From the NCBI RefSeq assembly GCF_026191725.2, contig NZ_CP120863.1, positions 841,001 to 905,000 of the forward strand: a stretch of 64,000 bases of DNA. The letters run 5' to 3'. How positions within the stretch are numbered: the stretch's first letter is position 1; each line of letters starts with the position of its first letter. This stretch comes from Roseibium porphyridii. Its GTDB lineage: Bacteria > Pseudomonadota > Alphaproteobacteria > Rhizobiales > Stappiaceae. Below are positions 47,051-54,862 of this stretch, in pieces. The translations under genes and the position numbers were made by a program. Below the pieces are notes generated by a model that was not told where the DNA came from, did not search any database, and worked only from the letters and a program-made list of their open reading frames with translations.

Positions 47051-47281
47051 ATGAAAAGCCGAAAATTATCTGTTTCAGACCGTCAGAGACCGTTTCGCAA
47101 GCTCCTTGCAAGGTTCGGACGTGACCAGTCGGGTGCGACACTGATCGAATACGGCCTTATCGTCGGCACGATCAGTATCGCCATTTTGCTCTCAATGACC
47201 GTGATCGGAACATCGCTGCGTGATGGTGTTTTCTCGCCAGTCTCGACCGCCATCAAGTCCGCGGACAGCAACATTAAATAA
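47051..47281 (+). CDS. Flp/Fap-type pilin subunit (orphan)
   Basis: The 76-residue protein has a basic leader, then QSG-ATLIEYGLIVGTISIAIL, with the predicted prepilin-peptidase cut between Gly28 and Ala29 and the conserved Glu and Tyr of Flp pilins at +5/+6. A single hydrophobic helix follows (about 30-52). GAGG lies 6 bases before ATG 47051. Flp pilins build tight-adherence pili, but no tad/cpa assembly genes are in the window. Confidence 0.85.
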   Translation: MKSRKLSVSDRQRPFRKLLARFGRDQSGATLIEYGLIVGTISIAILLSMTVIGTSLRDGVFSPVSTAIKSADSNIK

Positions 47282-47315
47282 CTATTGCTTGTCGTTTCAT
47301 CCTATCCGGTGAGGG

Positions 47316-48212
47316 CTACTTGAGCTTCTGCTCTCTGGTACCCAACGCATCTGCAAGTCTTGTCTTGGCCGCGCCGGGTCTCAGGGGCTTTTGTTGGCTT
47401 TCGTGCGGAGCCCAACCGGACAGTGTCACGAAAGCAAATGTCGCCCGAATCCGTCCATCCGCGTCGGCATGGTTTTGCGCATAAAGCTCTGCTGCACGAA
47501 ACAGCACCTTCCGTGACAAAGGTAATCGGCTGCGATCTCTCAGAATGGAGGTTGCGCCCATTGCGCGCAGATCCGCCATCAGTCCGAACATGGAATCGTA
47601 TCTGACGGTCAGTGTGTCGAGGTCGGTTACAGGCAAAGCAAATCCCGCTCGCTGAAGCAGACTTCCAAGATCGCGCGTATCTGCAAAAGGAAGCACTCTT
47701 GCAGCTGCTCCGCCTTTGAGTTCAAGTTCTGCCCGCGTCAGGCTGTCCCGCAATTCCGCAAGGGTACCAGCGCCGGGAAGGGCCGCAAGGAACAGGCCAT
47801 CAGGCCTCAGGCTTCTGCGAACCTGAATGAGAGCGCCTGGAAGATCGTTGACGAACTGCAGGCTCAAGGCTGAAATCACCAGATCAACTGACTGGTCACG
47901 CAGCGGCAACAAGCCGTCATCGCAAACCAGGTCCGGTGGTGACATATGATGATCCGCAACAAACAAGTCCGCTCTGACCAGTCTTTCAGCTTTGCCAGTG
48001 TTCCGGATCGCCTGACTTATGAGACCGGTATGACCACCCAGGTCGACTGCAATTGAGAACTGCCGGTTGACCAGATGCAGTCTGTCCTCAAGATCCTCGG
48101 CGATCGCCTGCAGAAGAAAGTCCGAGCCTGATTTCGAAGACTTGAGCGCACGCGCACGGCGGGCTCTTAAGAGAGAACGGTCAAAAAGATCAGGCTGGTC
48201 GGTCACTTGCAA
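47316..48212 (-). CDS. BioC/NDUFAF5-like SAM methyltransferase
   Basis: The 298-residue protein resembles the alphaproteobacterial relatives of mitochondrial NDUFAF5 and of BioC. It opens LFDRSLLRARRARALK, has motif I IAVDLGGHTGLISQA near residue 55-69, the acidic strand end FVADHH, and DLVISALSLQFVNDLPGALIQVRRSLRPDGLFLAALPG (quoted as DLVISALSLQFVNDLPGAL). NDUFAF5 hydroxylates an Arg in a complex I subunit; a similar role is only inference. The start is uncertain: TTG 48212 or GTG 48206. A candidate promoter lies about 30 bases upstream. Confidence 0.8.
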   Translation of the reverse strand: MQVTDQPDLFDRSLLRARRARALKSSKSGSDFLLQAIAEDLEDRLHLVNRQFSIAVDLGGHTGLISQAIRNTGKAERLVRADLFVADHHMSPPDLVCDDGLLPLRDQSVDLVISALSLQFVNDLPGALIQVRRSLRPDGLFLAALPGAGTLAELRDSLTRAELELKGGAAARVLPFADTRDLGSLLQRAGFALPVTDLDTLTVRYDSMFGLMADLRAMGATSILRDRSRLPLSRKVLFRAAELYAQNHADADGRIRATFAFVTLSGWAPHESQQKPLRPGAAKTRLADALGTREQKLK

Positions 48213-48240
48213 TTCTGTCTTCAGCTGTCGTTGAACGGGT

Positions 48241-48269
48241 CACATATTGTATCAAGACACCTAGGTCAA
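48241..48269 (-). promoter_or_regulatory. Candidate sigma70 promoter for the methyltransferase gene
   Basis: On the minus strand TTGACC (48269-48264) and TATGTG (48246-48241) are 17 bases apart. The predicted start of transcription is near 48234, leaving a leader of about 22-28 bases before the coding start. Confidence 0.45.
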
Positions 48270-48373
48270 AGGTGCGACTTTCAGCCTTGAGTTTTGAGTC
48301 GCCTGGTTGAATATTTCGGACCGATGTTTCTTATTGACACGTCGGGTGGCAAGTATCGCTTTGAGGGTGTGTT

Positions 48374-49138
48374 GTGCGCATGGCAAGGGAACAGCTGCGA
48401 AACCTACCGGTGAAGGTTGCCGGAGTTGCCCTGGATTTTTTGTTGCCGCTTCGATGCATCAGTTGCGGTTCGCGCGTTGCCACAAAAAACACGCTGTGTG
48501 CCATTTGCTGGCAGGAAATGCCTTTCATAGACAAGCCTTGGTGCCATCGTCTCGGTTCTCCGTTTTCCTATGACGTGGGGGAAGCAGCATGGAGCCCGCG
48601 CGCGATTGCAAACCCTCCGGTTTTTGAGCGCCTCAGGGCCGCTGCGCTCTACGAGGGGCCGGCCAGGGATCTCGTTCTGGCCCTCAAATTTTCGAAAAGG
48701 CGAGAGCTTGCCGAACCCATGGCGCGCTGGATGGCCCGGAACGGCCAAGAATTCTTGTCGCCGGACAGTGTGATCGTTCCCGTTCCGCTGCATTGGCTGC
48801 GACTGGTTTCGCGTCGCTTCAACCAGTCCGCCGATCTTGCGAAGGAAATAGCCGCAGGGTGCGGTGGCTCGTTTGAACCGGAAATGCTGAAACGTCGGAA
48901 GCGGACCCGCCAGCAGGTGGGGCTGTCTGCCGAAGAGCGCAGGAAAAATGTCCGATCTGCTTTTGTGGTTGATCCTCGCCGGGGAACTCAATTGCAGGGC
49001 CGTCACGTCGTTTTGATTGACGATGTGATGACGACCGGATCGACAATTAGCGCTTGCAGCAAAACTCTGCTTTCAGCTGGGGCTCGCTCGGTGGATGTGC
49101 TCACTTTCGCACTGGCAGATCCATCACTTCGCACGTGA
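48374..49138 (+). CDS. comF: ComF-family phosphoribosyltransferase-like protein
   Basis: The 254-residue protein starts with a zinc-ribbon-like region holding two CxxC pairs (CISCG and CAICW, about residues 28-47) and ends in a type I phosphoribosyltransferase domain with VVLIDDVMTTGST, the PRPP-binding motif, near residue 215. VPVPLHWLRLVSRRFNQSADLA and LKRRKRTRQQVGLSAEERRKNV (cited as LKRRKRTRQQVGLS) are typical of ComF. ComF helps DNA uptake in competent species, but in most alphaproteobacteria its role is undefined. GTG 48374 follows GAGGG by about seven bases; ATG 48380 is the alternative. Confidence 0.9.
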   Translation: MRMAREQLRNLPVKVAGVALDFLLPLRCISCGSRVATKNTLCAICWQEMPFIDKPWCHRLGSPFSYDVGEAAWSPRAIANPPVFERLRAAALYEGPARDLVLALKFSKRRELAEPMARWMARNGQEFLSPDSVIVPVPLHWLRLVSRRFNQSADLAKEIAAGCGGSFEPEMLKRRKRTRQQVGLSAEERRKNVRSAFVVDPRRGTQLQGRHVVLIDDVMTTGSTISACSKTLLSAGARSVDVLTFALADPSLRT

Positions 49139-49276
49139 CTTCTGCCGCTGAGCGTCCCCATTGAGAGTTGGGCTCTCTTGAGTTTTCTGAGATTGGTCGC
49201 ATATAACGCCGAGATTTTCCGGCGGCAGATCGTGTTTCACGTATTAAACCGCGAAGATAGAAGGAACACTTATCCA

Positions 49277-49534
49277 ATGTCCAAAGTGGTGATCTACACG
49301 CGTCAACTTTGTGGCTTCTGCACAGCGGCAAAGCGCTTGCTGGACAAAAAGGGCGTAGACTATCAGGAACAGGATGCGACCTTCAGCCCCTCGTTGAAGC
49401 GTGAAATGGTGCAGAAAGCAAATGGCCGTGCGACCTTTCCGCAAATCTTCATCGGCAACAAGCATGTGGGTGGCTGTGATGACCTTCATGATCTGGAGCG
49501 AGCAGGCAAACTGGACGCAATGCTTGCGTCCTGA
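49277..49534 (+). CDS. grxC: Glutaredoxin 3 (GrxC type) with CGFC active site
   Basis: The 85-residue protein is a thiol-disulfide oxidoreductase that works with glutathione. The fold is clear: VVIYTRQLCGFCTAAKRLLDKKG at the N-terminus, then RATFPQIFIGNKHVGGCDDL with the cis-Pro glutathione site (TFP) and the GG-D/C motif. The active site is C-G-F-C rather than the more common C-P-Y-C, which can alter redox potential. AAGGA lies about 11 bases before ATG 49277. It is followed at 45 bases by the nitrilase-family gene, a usual alphaproteobacterial order. Confidence 0.93.
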   Translation: MSKVVIYTRQLCGFCTAAKRLLDKKGVDYQEQDATFSPSLKREMVQKANGRATFPQIFIGNKHVGGCDDLHDLERAGKLDAMLAS

Positions 49535-49579
49535 TTAACTGGCCGCTCGACGTTAAGGGTTCACGACAAAGGTGGTCTA

Positions 49580-50434
49580 ATGACCTCATTCACGGCAGCA
49601 TGTATACAGCTTCGCAGCGGTATGGATCCGAAAGCGAATTGCCAAACAGCCGAGGAGCTGATCCGGGCGGCTGCGAAACAGGGTGCGCGTTACATTCAGA
49701 CACCGGAAATGTCGAATGTTCTTGTCCGGAGCCGTGAGGATCTGCTGGAGCGAATTTTCGATGCCGGTGCCGATCCATTCTTGAGCATGGCAAGATCTGT
49801 GGCGTCTGATGAGGGTGTATTTCTGCATCTTGGGTCTCTGGCGGTCTTGAACCAGACAGGAAAAGTTGCAAACCGGGCCTTCATGATTGGGCCGAATGGG
49901 TCGATACTTGCCACTTACGACAAGATACACATGTTCGATGTCGATCTGCCAAACGGTGAAAGCTGGCGGGAATCTGCAACATATGAACCGGGCCGCCAGA
50001 CAGTCATCACCGACTTGCCATTTGCCAGGTTCGGCATGGCGATCTGCTATGATATCCGTTTCCCGGCAATCTTCCGGACGCAGGCCAGAAACGGCGCTGA
50101 GGTTTTGACGGGACCCGCCGCCTTTACCAAGCAGACTGGCGAAGCGCACTGGCATGTGCTACAGCGCGCCCGCGCTATCGAAAATGGCGCCTACGTCATA
50201 TCTGCAGCGCAAGGCGGTCTCCATGAAGATGGACGTGAGACTTACGGTCACAGCCTTATAGTCGACCCATGGGGAGGCATCCTTGCAGAGCGCGACGATG
50301 ATGAGCCAGGATACATCCTGGCGGAGATTGAAACTGAGACTGTGTCCAAGGCGCGGGGAAGGATTCCCGCGATTGCCAATGAACGGGCCTTCGATTGCCA
50401 TGTTGCCGAGGGCCTGAGGGAGATACCTGCGTGA
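49580..50434 (+). CDS. Carbon-nitrogen hydrolase, probable deaminated glutathione amidase
   Basis: The 284-residue enzyme belongs to the nitrilase superfamily. The catalytic triad is visible: Glu in IQTPEMSNVL (near residue 43), Lys in LATYDKIHMFDVDLP (near 118) and Cys in GMAICYDIRFPAIFR (near 157). The DVDLP and YDIRFP details match the Nit1/YbeM branch that removes deaminated glutathione. The neighbouring glutaredoxin gene agrees with a glutathione-related role. Its stop overlaps the DUF1178 start. Confidence 0.87.
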   Translation: MTSFTAACIQLRSGMDPKANCQTAEELIRAAAKQGARYIQTPEMSNVLVRSREDLLERIFDAGADPFLSMARSVASDEGVFLHLGSLAVLNQTGKVANRAFMIGPNGSILATYDKIHMFDVDLPNGESWRESATYEPGRQTVITDLPFARFGMAICYDIRFPAIFRTQARNGAEVLTGPAAFTKQTGEAHWHVLQRARAIENGAYVISAAQGGLHEDGRETYGHSLIVDPWGGILAERDDDEPGYILAEIETETVSKARGRIPAIANERAFDCHVAEGLREIPA

Positions 50435-50958
50435 TCAAATACACGCTTGTCTGCAATGCCACCCATTCATTCGAAGGCTGGTTTCGCAATTCGGATGACT
50501 TTGAAGCGCAATGCGGGCGAGGCCTGGTCACCTGTCCAATATGTGGATCGACAGAAGTCAAAAAAGGATTGATGGCACCTGCGGTTTCAACCGCGCGCAA
50601 ACGCGAAACTCTTTCAGCACCCGTGATGCCAAGCGTTGGCCAAACTGACGTCAGTAAAGCGCCTTCAGCACCTGTGGCACCTGCGGACGCTACACCTGCA
50701 ACACAGACCTCTGCCCTTTTGCCAGCAGACCTTCAGAAGAAGGAAATTGTCGAGGCACTGCGTGTCGTGCGTGCCCAGATCATTGAAAACTCTGAAAATG
50801 TCGGTTCGAATTTCGCCAAGGAAGCGCGCAAGATCCACTATGGTGAAGCCGAAGAGCGCAACATCTATGGCCAGACCACACCAAAGGATGCCGAGGCGTT
50901 GATGGAAGAGGGTATTGCCGTCGTTCCGCTGCCCGACCTTCCGGACGACAAGAACTGA
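50431..50958 (+). CDS. DUF1178-family protein with zinc-ribbon-like N-terminus
   Basis: The 175-residue protein starts at GTG 50431, overlapping the stop of the amidase gene by four bases (GTGA), with GGGAG upstream. The N-terminal part IKYTLVCNATHSFEGWF, then Cys28, Cys35 and Cys38 in CGRGLVTCPICGS, could hold a metal. A Pro/Ala-rich linker (about 55-95) leads to the conserved C-terminal domain with RAQIIENSENVGSNFAKEAR and HYGEAEERNIYGQTTP. The family is of unknown function. The four-base overlap implies translational coupling with the amidase. Confidence 0.88.
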   Translation: MIKYTLVCNATHSFEGWFRNSDDFEAQCGRGLVTCPICGSTEVKKGLMAPAVSTARKRETLSAPVMPSVGQTDVSKAPSAPVAPADATPATQTSALLPADLQKKEIVEALRVVRAQIIENSENVGSNFAKEARKIHYGEAEERNIYGQTTPKDAEALMEEGIAVVPLPDLPDDKN

Positions 50959-51032
50959 CGGCAATCCAGTTGATGTCTTTGCGCGCGCTTCGACTTCAGC
51001 TCTAAGCCTGACCGCTGCTCGCACATCGATTT

Positions 51033-51533
51033 CTAGGTCTTTGACGCTGCCTTACGCCTCGTGGACGTTTTTGCGGGTTTGGCCTCCTCAAGGCTTTCTT
51101 CCGCGGCCTTGCTGAGTTCGTTGACGCTTTCCAGCGCGGTTTCATTGAGCTCTTCTACGGCCGCAGCATTTTCAGAAAAGCTGTTTCGAAAAAGGGCGGC
51201 CTGCTTTTCAAAGTGTTCTTGATATTCAGTCGCCATCCTTGTGTAAAAAGCCTGCAGAGTTGCCATGGATTCTTCCGGCATCGTGCATTGGCTCAACGAC
51301 TTCGCGCACTCGAAATCCTCGTGCAGGCGATGGCTGACAAACTCCATGTGATCGTCAAAAGCCTGTTCAGCATGGGTCAGGGCCGTTTTGCCCATTTTCT
51401 GGAAACTGGCGACAGCCTTAGCCTCAATCCGGTCTTCGCGTTCGGCAAAGGCCCAGTTTGAAAAGTTGGGCATTGGCCACTCGGGCATGGTGAAGCCGAA
51501 ATCGAAAGCACCTGCATTGCGCTTCGTAGCCAT
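51033..51533 (-). CDS. Phasin-family protein
   Basis: The 166-residue, mostly alpha-helical protein is a phasin (Phasin_2 type), which coats polyhydroxyalkanoate granules. It has a hydrophobic, aromatic N-terminus (FDFGFTMPEWPMPNFSNWAF), the amphipathic helical core LQAFYTRMATEYQEHFEKQAALFRN (cited in part), and a Lys/Ala/Thr-rich tail (EEAKPAKTSTRRKAASK), a common feature of granule proteins that also bind DNA. Its upstream region carries a notable promoter structure. Confidence 0.85.
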   Translation of the reverse strand: MATKRNAGAFDFGFTMPEWPMPNFSNWAFAEREDRIEAKAVASFQKMGKTALTHAEQAFDDHMEFVSHRLHEDFECAKSLSQCTMPEESMATLQAFYTRMATEYQEHFEKQAALFRNSFSENAAAVEELNETALESVNELSKAAEESLEEAKPAKTSTRRKAASKT

Positions 51534-51600
51534 AAAACGTCCTCCGCTTTGGTGTTGGTCGATTGCAGCTCTTTACAAACCAGTTCCGTTGACCGCTGGT

Positions 51601-51706
51601 CATACGTATGGTGTGGGCTGCAGGCCCTGGGCTTCAGTTCAGTTTGAATACACCAAGGTGTATTCATTATACGCCGGATCACGGGGCCATCCTTGACCCG
51701 GATCAA
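51601..51706 (-). promoter_or_regulatory. Phasin promoter region: FNR/FixK-like box, TATAAT and palindromes
   Basis: On the minus strand TTGAT-CCGG-GTCAA (51706-51693) matches the FNR/FixK consensus with one mismatch. TATAAT (51671-51666) is a perfect -10 element. The box centre is about 41 bases upstream of the predicted start (near 51659), the class II activator position. A 22-bp palindrome TGAATACACC-AA-GGTGTATTCA (51645-51666) covers the -10 end and the start site. A further 10-bp palindrome CATACGTATG is at 51601-51610. Functional roles are inferred from position. Confidence 0.6.
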
Positions 51707-51779
51707 ATGTGCCTGCTGATTTTTCGAAAAAGATGTGATCCCGGCCCAACCTGCGAACCTACACCGGCGGAACATTTCG

Positions 51780-52478
51780 CTAAGGCCGATCCAAAAAATT
51801 CTGGAGAGCTTTTGTCACAGCTTCGGGTGTTTCAAGTGTGGAAAGGTGACCCGATCCGGGAACCACCTCAAGTTCACTTCCTGGAATGCAATCATGAATT
51901 TCTTGGGACAGTTCAAGCGGTGTCAGTCGATCGCCATCGCCGACCAGAATCAGTGAGGGGCAAGTGATCTCGCTGAGCCTTTTTCGAGAATCCGTTCTGT
52001 GGGTGATCGCGGTCTGTTGACGAATGAAAGCGTCAGATCCCGTGTCGTTGGCCATGTCGACCACGACGGACTTCAGGTCTTCATTTTCTTCGTTTTTCTC
52101 GTGTACAAATCCGGGAAAAAGCAAATGCGGCACCTTCGTAAACCCGCGCTTGCGGGTCAGATCAATGAGAAACGTCCTCCGTTCCGACTTCTCCGGCGTG
52201 TCAGCACGCGAATTGGTGTTGAGCAAAGCCAGTTTGCTGACCCGGCCAGGTGCTTCCCTCATGATTTCCATCGCAATATAGCCACCCATGGACAGGCCAA
52301 TTAAAGAGAACCGTTCAGGAGCTCTTTCCAGAATTGCAGCAGCTATGTCCGGAATGCTGTCGTGGTGACGATGATCGGCAACCATAATTGGCCGATCTGC
52401 GAATGCAGCTATTTGCGGTGCGAACAGCGCCTCCGTACACAACAAGCCTGGTATGAAGACGATCGGATCGCTCATCAT
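51780..52478 (-). CDS. Alpha/beta hydrolase with Ser nucleophile
   Basis: The 232-residue protein has [13 protein letters not shown], the elbow [15 protein letters not shown] with catalytic Ser near residue 82 and a C-terminal His in [16 protein letters not shown]. Its ATG overlaps the ubiG stop by four bases, so it is probably co-translated with ubiG. The start could be either of two adjacent ATG codons (52478 or 52475). Substrate unknown; the coupling to ubiquinone synthesis may be fortuitous. Confidence 0.82.
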   Translation of the reverse strand: MMSDPIVFIPGLLCTEALFAPQIAAFADRPIMVADHRHHDSIPDIAAAILERAPERFSLIGLSMGGYIAMEIMREAPGRVSKLALLNTNSRADTPEKSERRTFLIDLTRKRGFTKVPHLLFPGFVHEKNEENEDLKSVVVDMANDTGSDAFIRQQTAITHRTDSRKRLSEITCPSLILVGDGDRLTPLELSQEIHDCIPGSELEVVPGSGHLSTLETPEAVTKALQNFLDRP

Positions 52479-53236
52479 GCGGTCTCAGGACGTTCCGCGA
52501 GCAGCATATAATTCACATCCATGTCGCGGGATTGTGCCCAGCTGTCAGTCAACGGGTTGTAGCTGACACCGCTGCGGTCGATGATATTGAGGCCGGCTGT
52601 GCTCAGCGGGGTTTCAATTTCGGACGGTTTCACCAGCTTGTCGTAGGAATGGGTACCTTTTGGCAGCCAGCGAAGCACGTATTCGGCACCAAAAATGGCA
52701 AGTGCATAGGCCTTCATGGTCCTGTTGATCGTTGCAACGAACATCATCCCGCCCGGTCGAACCATGTTGCTGGTCGTTTCAAGAAAGAGAGGAACATCGG
52801 CGACGTGTTCCACGACTTCCATGTTGAGTACAACATCGAATGTCTCTCCTGCCGCAGCAAGCCCCTCGGCAGTTTCGGCACGGTAGTCGATCGTCAGTCC
52901 GGAACTTTGCATATGCAGTCGCGCGATTTCGATGTTGGTTTGCGACGGATCTGCACCGACGACATCTGCGCCAAGACGTGCCATGGGTTCACTCAAAAGG
53001 CCACCGCCACACCCGATATCAAGAAATCTCAAGCCTTTGAAGGCGTCTGAAGATTTGGGGTCCCTGTCAAATCGGCGGCAGACTTCCTGTTTGATATAGG
53101 CAAGGCGTACCGGATTGAATTTGTGCAATGGCTTAAATTTGCCTGCCGGATCCCACCACTCCTGCGCCATGGCGGAAAAACGCGCGACTTCTTCGCTGTC
53201 GATCGTCCCGGACGTCTGCTGCGCTTTGCTTGTCAT
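52475..53236 (-). CDS. ubiG: Ubiquinone O-methyltransferase
   Basis: UbiG performs both O-methylations of ubiquinone synthesis. The 253-residue protein begins [22 protein letters not shown], a normal alphaproteobacterial UbiG N-terminus, and has [17 protein letters not shown], motif [20 protein letters not shown] and [18 protein letters not shown] 53236 is preferred because AAAGGA lies upstream within seven bases; an ATG 15 bases upstream is weaker. The gene is divergent from lysC across about 300 bases. Confidence 0.95.
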   Translation of the reverse strand: MTSKAQQTSGTIDSEEVARFSAMAQEWWDPAGKFKPLHKFNPVRLAYIKQEVCRRFDRDPKSSDAFKGLRFLDIGCGGGLLSEPMARLGADVVGADPSQTNIEIARLHMQSSGLTIDYRAETAEGLAAAGETFDVVLNMEVVEHVADVPLFLETTSNMVRPGGMMFVATINRTMKAYALAIFGAEYVLRWLPKGTHSYDKLVKPSEIETPLSTAGLNIIDRSGVSYNPLTDSWAQSRDMDVNYMLLAERPETA

Positions 53237-53539
53237 CGGTGTTCCTTTCATGAGCGATGCTTTTGCCGCTCCCGCTCGTCAGACCGCTGTCGTTTCAAAG
53301 TCCAAGCCTGTTTGTCAAGGTTATAGGGGGTTTGGGAAGTTGGGGAATGGTCGCAGGAGATCCTCTTTCAGTATGTGCTGTTGAGCGTTTCTCAAGACAG
53401 CTCCTGAAAATTGCAAGTCCCGGCAGCAAATGCCTGGAGATGGGCGGTTGCAGCAAGGGAATGCAGACTGTATGGATGTGCGCCGATCCATCCGGCGTAA
53501 CAACGCCGACACGAAACGACAACAAGACTTACGAGTGGT
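53237..53539. other. Divergent intergenic region between ubiG and lysC
   Basis: No convincing gene is present. An open frame from 53257 runs through into lysC sequence but lacks a ribosome site and family resemblance, and I reject it. The region presumably holds promoters for ubiG and lysC, but I see no clear consensus pair. Confidence 0.4.
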
Positions 53540-54790
53540 ATGGCCCGACTGGTATTGAAATTTGGCGGGACTTCGGTTGCTGATCTCGATCGCATCCGCA
53601 ATGTGGCCCGTCATGTAAAGCGGGAAGTGGACGCCGGTCACCAGGTGGCGGTCGTGGTTTCGGCAATGGCCGGCCAGACCAACAAACTGGTCCAGTTCTG
53701 CCGAGAGGCGTCGCCGCTTCACGATGCAAGAGAATATGATGCGGTTGTTGCTTCCGGTGAACAGGTAACGTCCGGTCTGCTAGCGATCGTCCTTCAGGAC
53801 ATGGGCGTTAATGCCCGCTCCTGGCAGGGATGGCAGGTGCCGATCAAAACCGATGAGAACCACGGTGCAGCCCGGATCCGGGAGATCGATGCCGGTTTCC
53901 TGTGCGAGCGCCTGGAACAAGGGCAGGTTGCCGTACTGGCCGGATTTCAGGGTATCTCCCCCGACAATCGCATTGCGACACTCGGGCGTGGCGGGTCGGA
54001 CACCAGTGCTGTCGCCATTGCTGCGGCCATCAAGGCTGACCGATGTGATATCTATACCGATGTCGACGGGGTCTATACGACCGACCCTCGCATCGTTCCC
54101 AAGGCGCAGCGTCTCGGCCGGGTTTCGTTCGAGGAAATGCTCGAAATGGCGTCTCTAGGGGCAAAAGTTCTTCAGGTGCGTTCCGTCGAGATGGCCATGG
54201 TCCACGGTGTTAGGACCTTTGTCCGCTCCAGCTTCGACGATCCGGAAGCATCTCAGGTCGGCGCTGACGGCCTTCCGATTGGTACTCTAATTTGCGACGA
54301 GGATGAACTCGTGGAACAGCAGGTTGTCACCGGCATTGCCTATGCCAAAGACGAAGCTCAAATTTCAATTCGTGACGTGGCTGACAAGCCGGGTGTTGCC
54401 CAGTCCGTGTTTGGTCCTCTGGCAGACGCGCACATCAATGTCGACATGATCGTCCAGAACATTTCTCCTGACGGAAAGACCACGGACATCACTTTCACGG
54501 TTCCGGAGGGTGATTTTGACCGTGCCAAGAAAGTGCTGGATGAGAACCGCGGCGAGATCGGTTTTCAGGCTCTTGAAGGGGCGACCGACGTGGTCAAAGT
54601 CTCTGTCATCGGGATTGGCATGCGTTCTCATGCCGGGATCGCTGCGCAGTGCTTCAGCGGTCTTGCGTCCAAGGGCATCAACATTCGCGCCATCACGACA
54701 TCGGAAATCAAAATCTCCGTCCTGATCGATTCCGCCTATGCAGAACTTGCGGTCCGGACTCTCCATTCGCTATACGGGTTGGACGGATAG
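53540..54790 (+). CDS. lysC: Aspartate kinase
   Basis: This enzyme commits aspartate to lysine, threonine and methionine. The 416-residue protein starts with the nucleotide-binding LVLKFGGTSVADLDRI, has the aspartate-site segment GRGGSDTSAVAIAAAIKAD and DVDGVYTTDPRIVPKA, and ends in two ACT domains (about 270-340 and 350-416) that bind feedback inhibitors. This length and architecture match the alpha2-type monofunctional kinase. It is followed by ptsP, the usual alphaproteobacterial neighbour. ATG 53540 is preceded only by a weak ribosome site. Confidence 0.97.
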   Translation: MARLVLKFGGTSVADLDRIRNVARHVKREVDAGHQVAVVVSAMAGQTNKLVQFCREASPLHDAREYDAVVASGEQVTSGLLAIVLQDMGVNARSWQGWQVPIKTDENHGAARIREIDAGFLCERLEQGQVAVLAGFQGISPDNRIATLGRGGSDTSAVAIAAAIKADRCDIYTDVDGVYTTDPRIVPKAQRLGRVSFEEMLEMASLGAKVLQVRSVEMAMVHGVRTFVRSSFDDPEASQVGADGLPIGTLICDEDELVEQQVVTGIAYAKDEAQISIRDVADKPGVAQSVFGPLADAHINVDMIVQNISPDGKTTDITFTVPEGDFDRAKKVLDENRGEIGFQALEGATDVVKVSVIGIGMRSHAGIAAQCFSGLASKGINIRAITTSEIKISVLIDSAYAELAVRTLHSLYGLDG

Positions 54791-54862
54791 CATTTTCTGC
54801 AAGAGATCACTGATCGGGATCCTTACGGGAACTTGCAAGAAGCGGGATCAATCGGGGGCGCA

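Noticed and set aside
53257..53583. Possible small gene upstream of lysC
   Set aside because: It overlaps the start of lysC, has no ribosome site and no family resemblance, and its Cys-rich content looks accidental.
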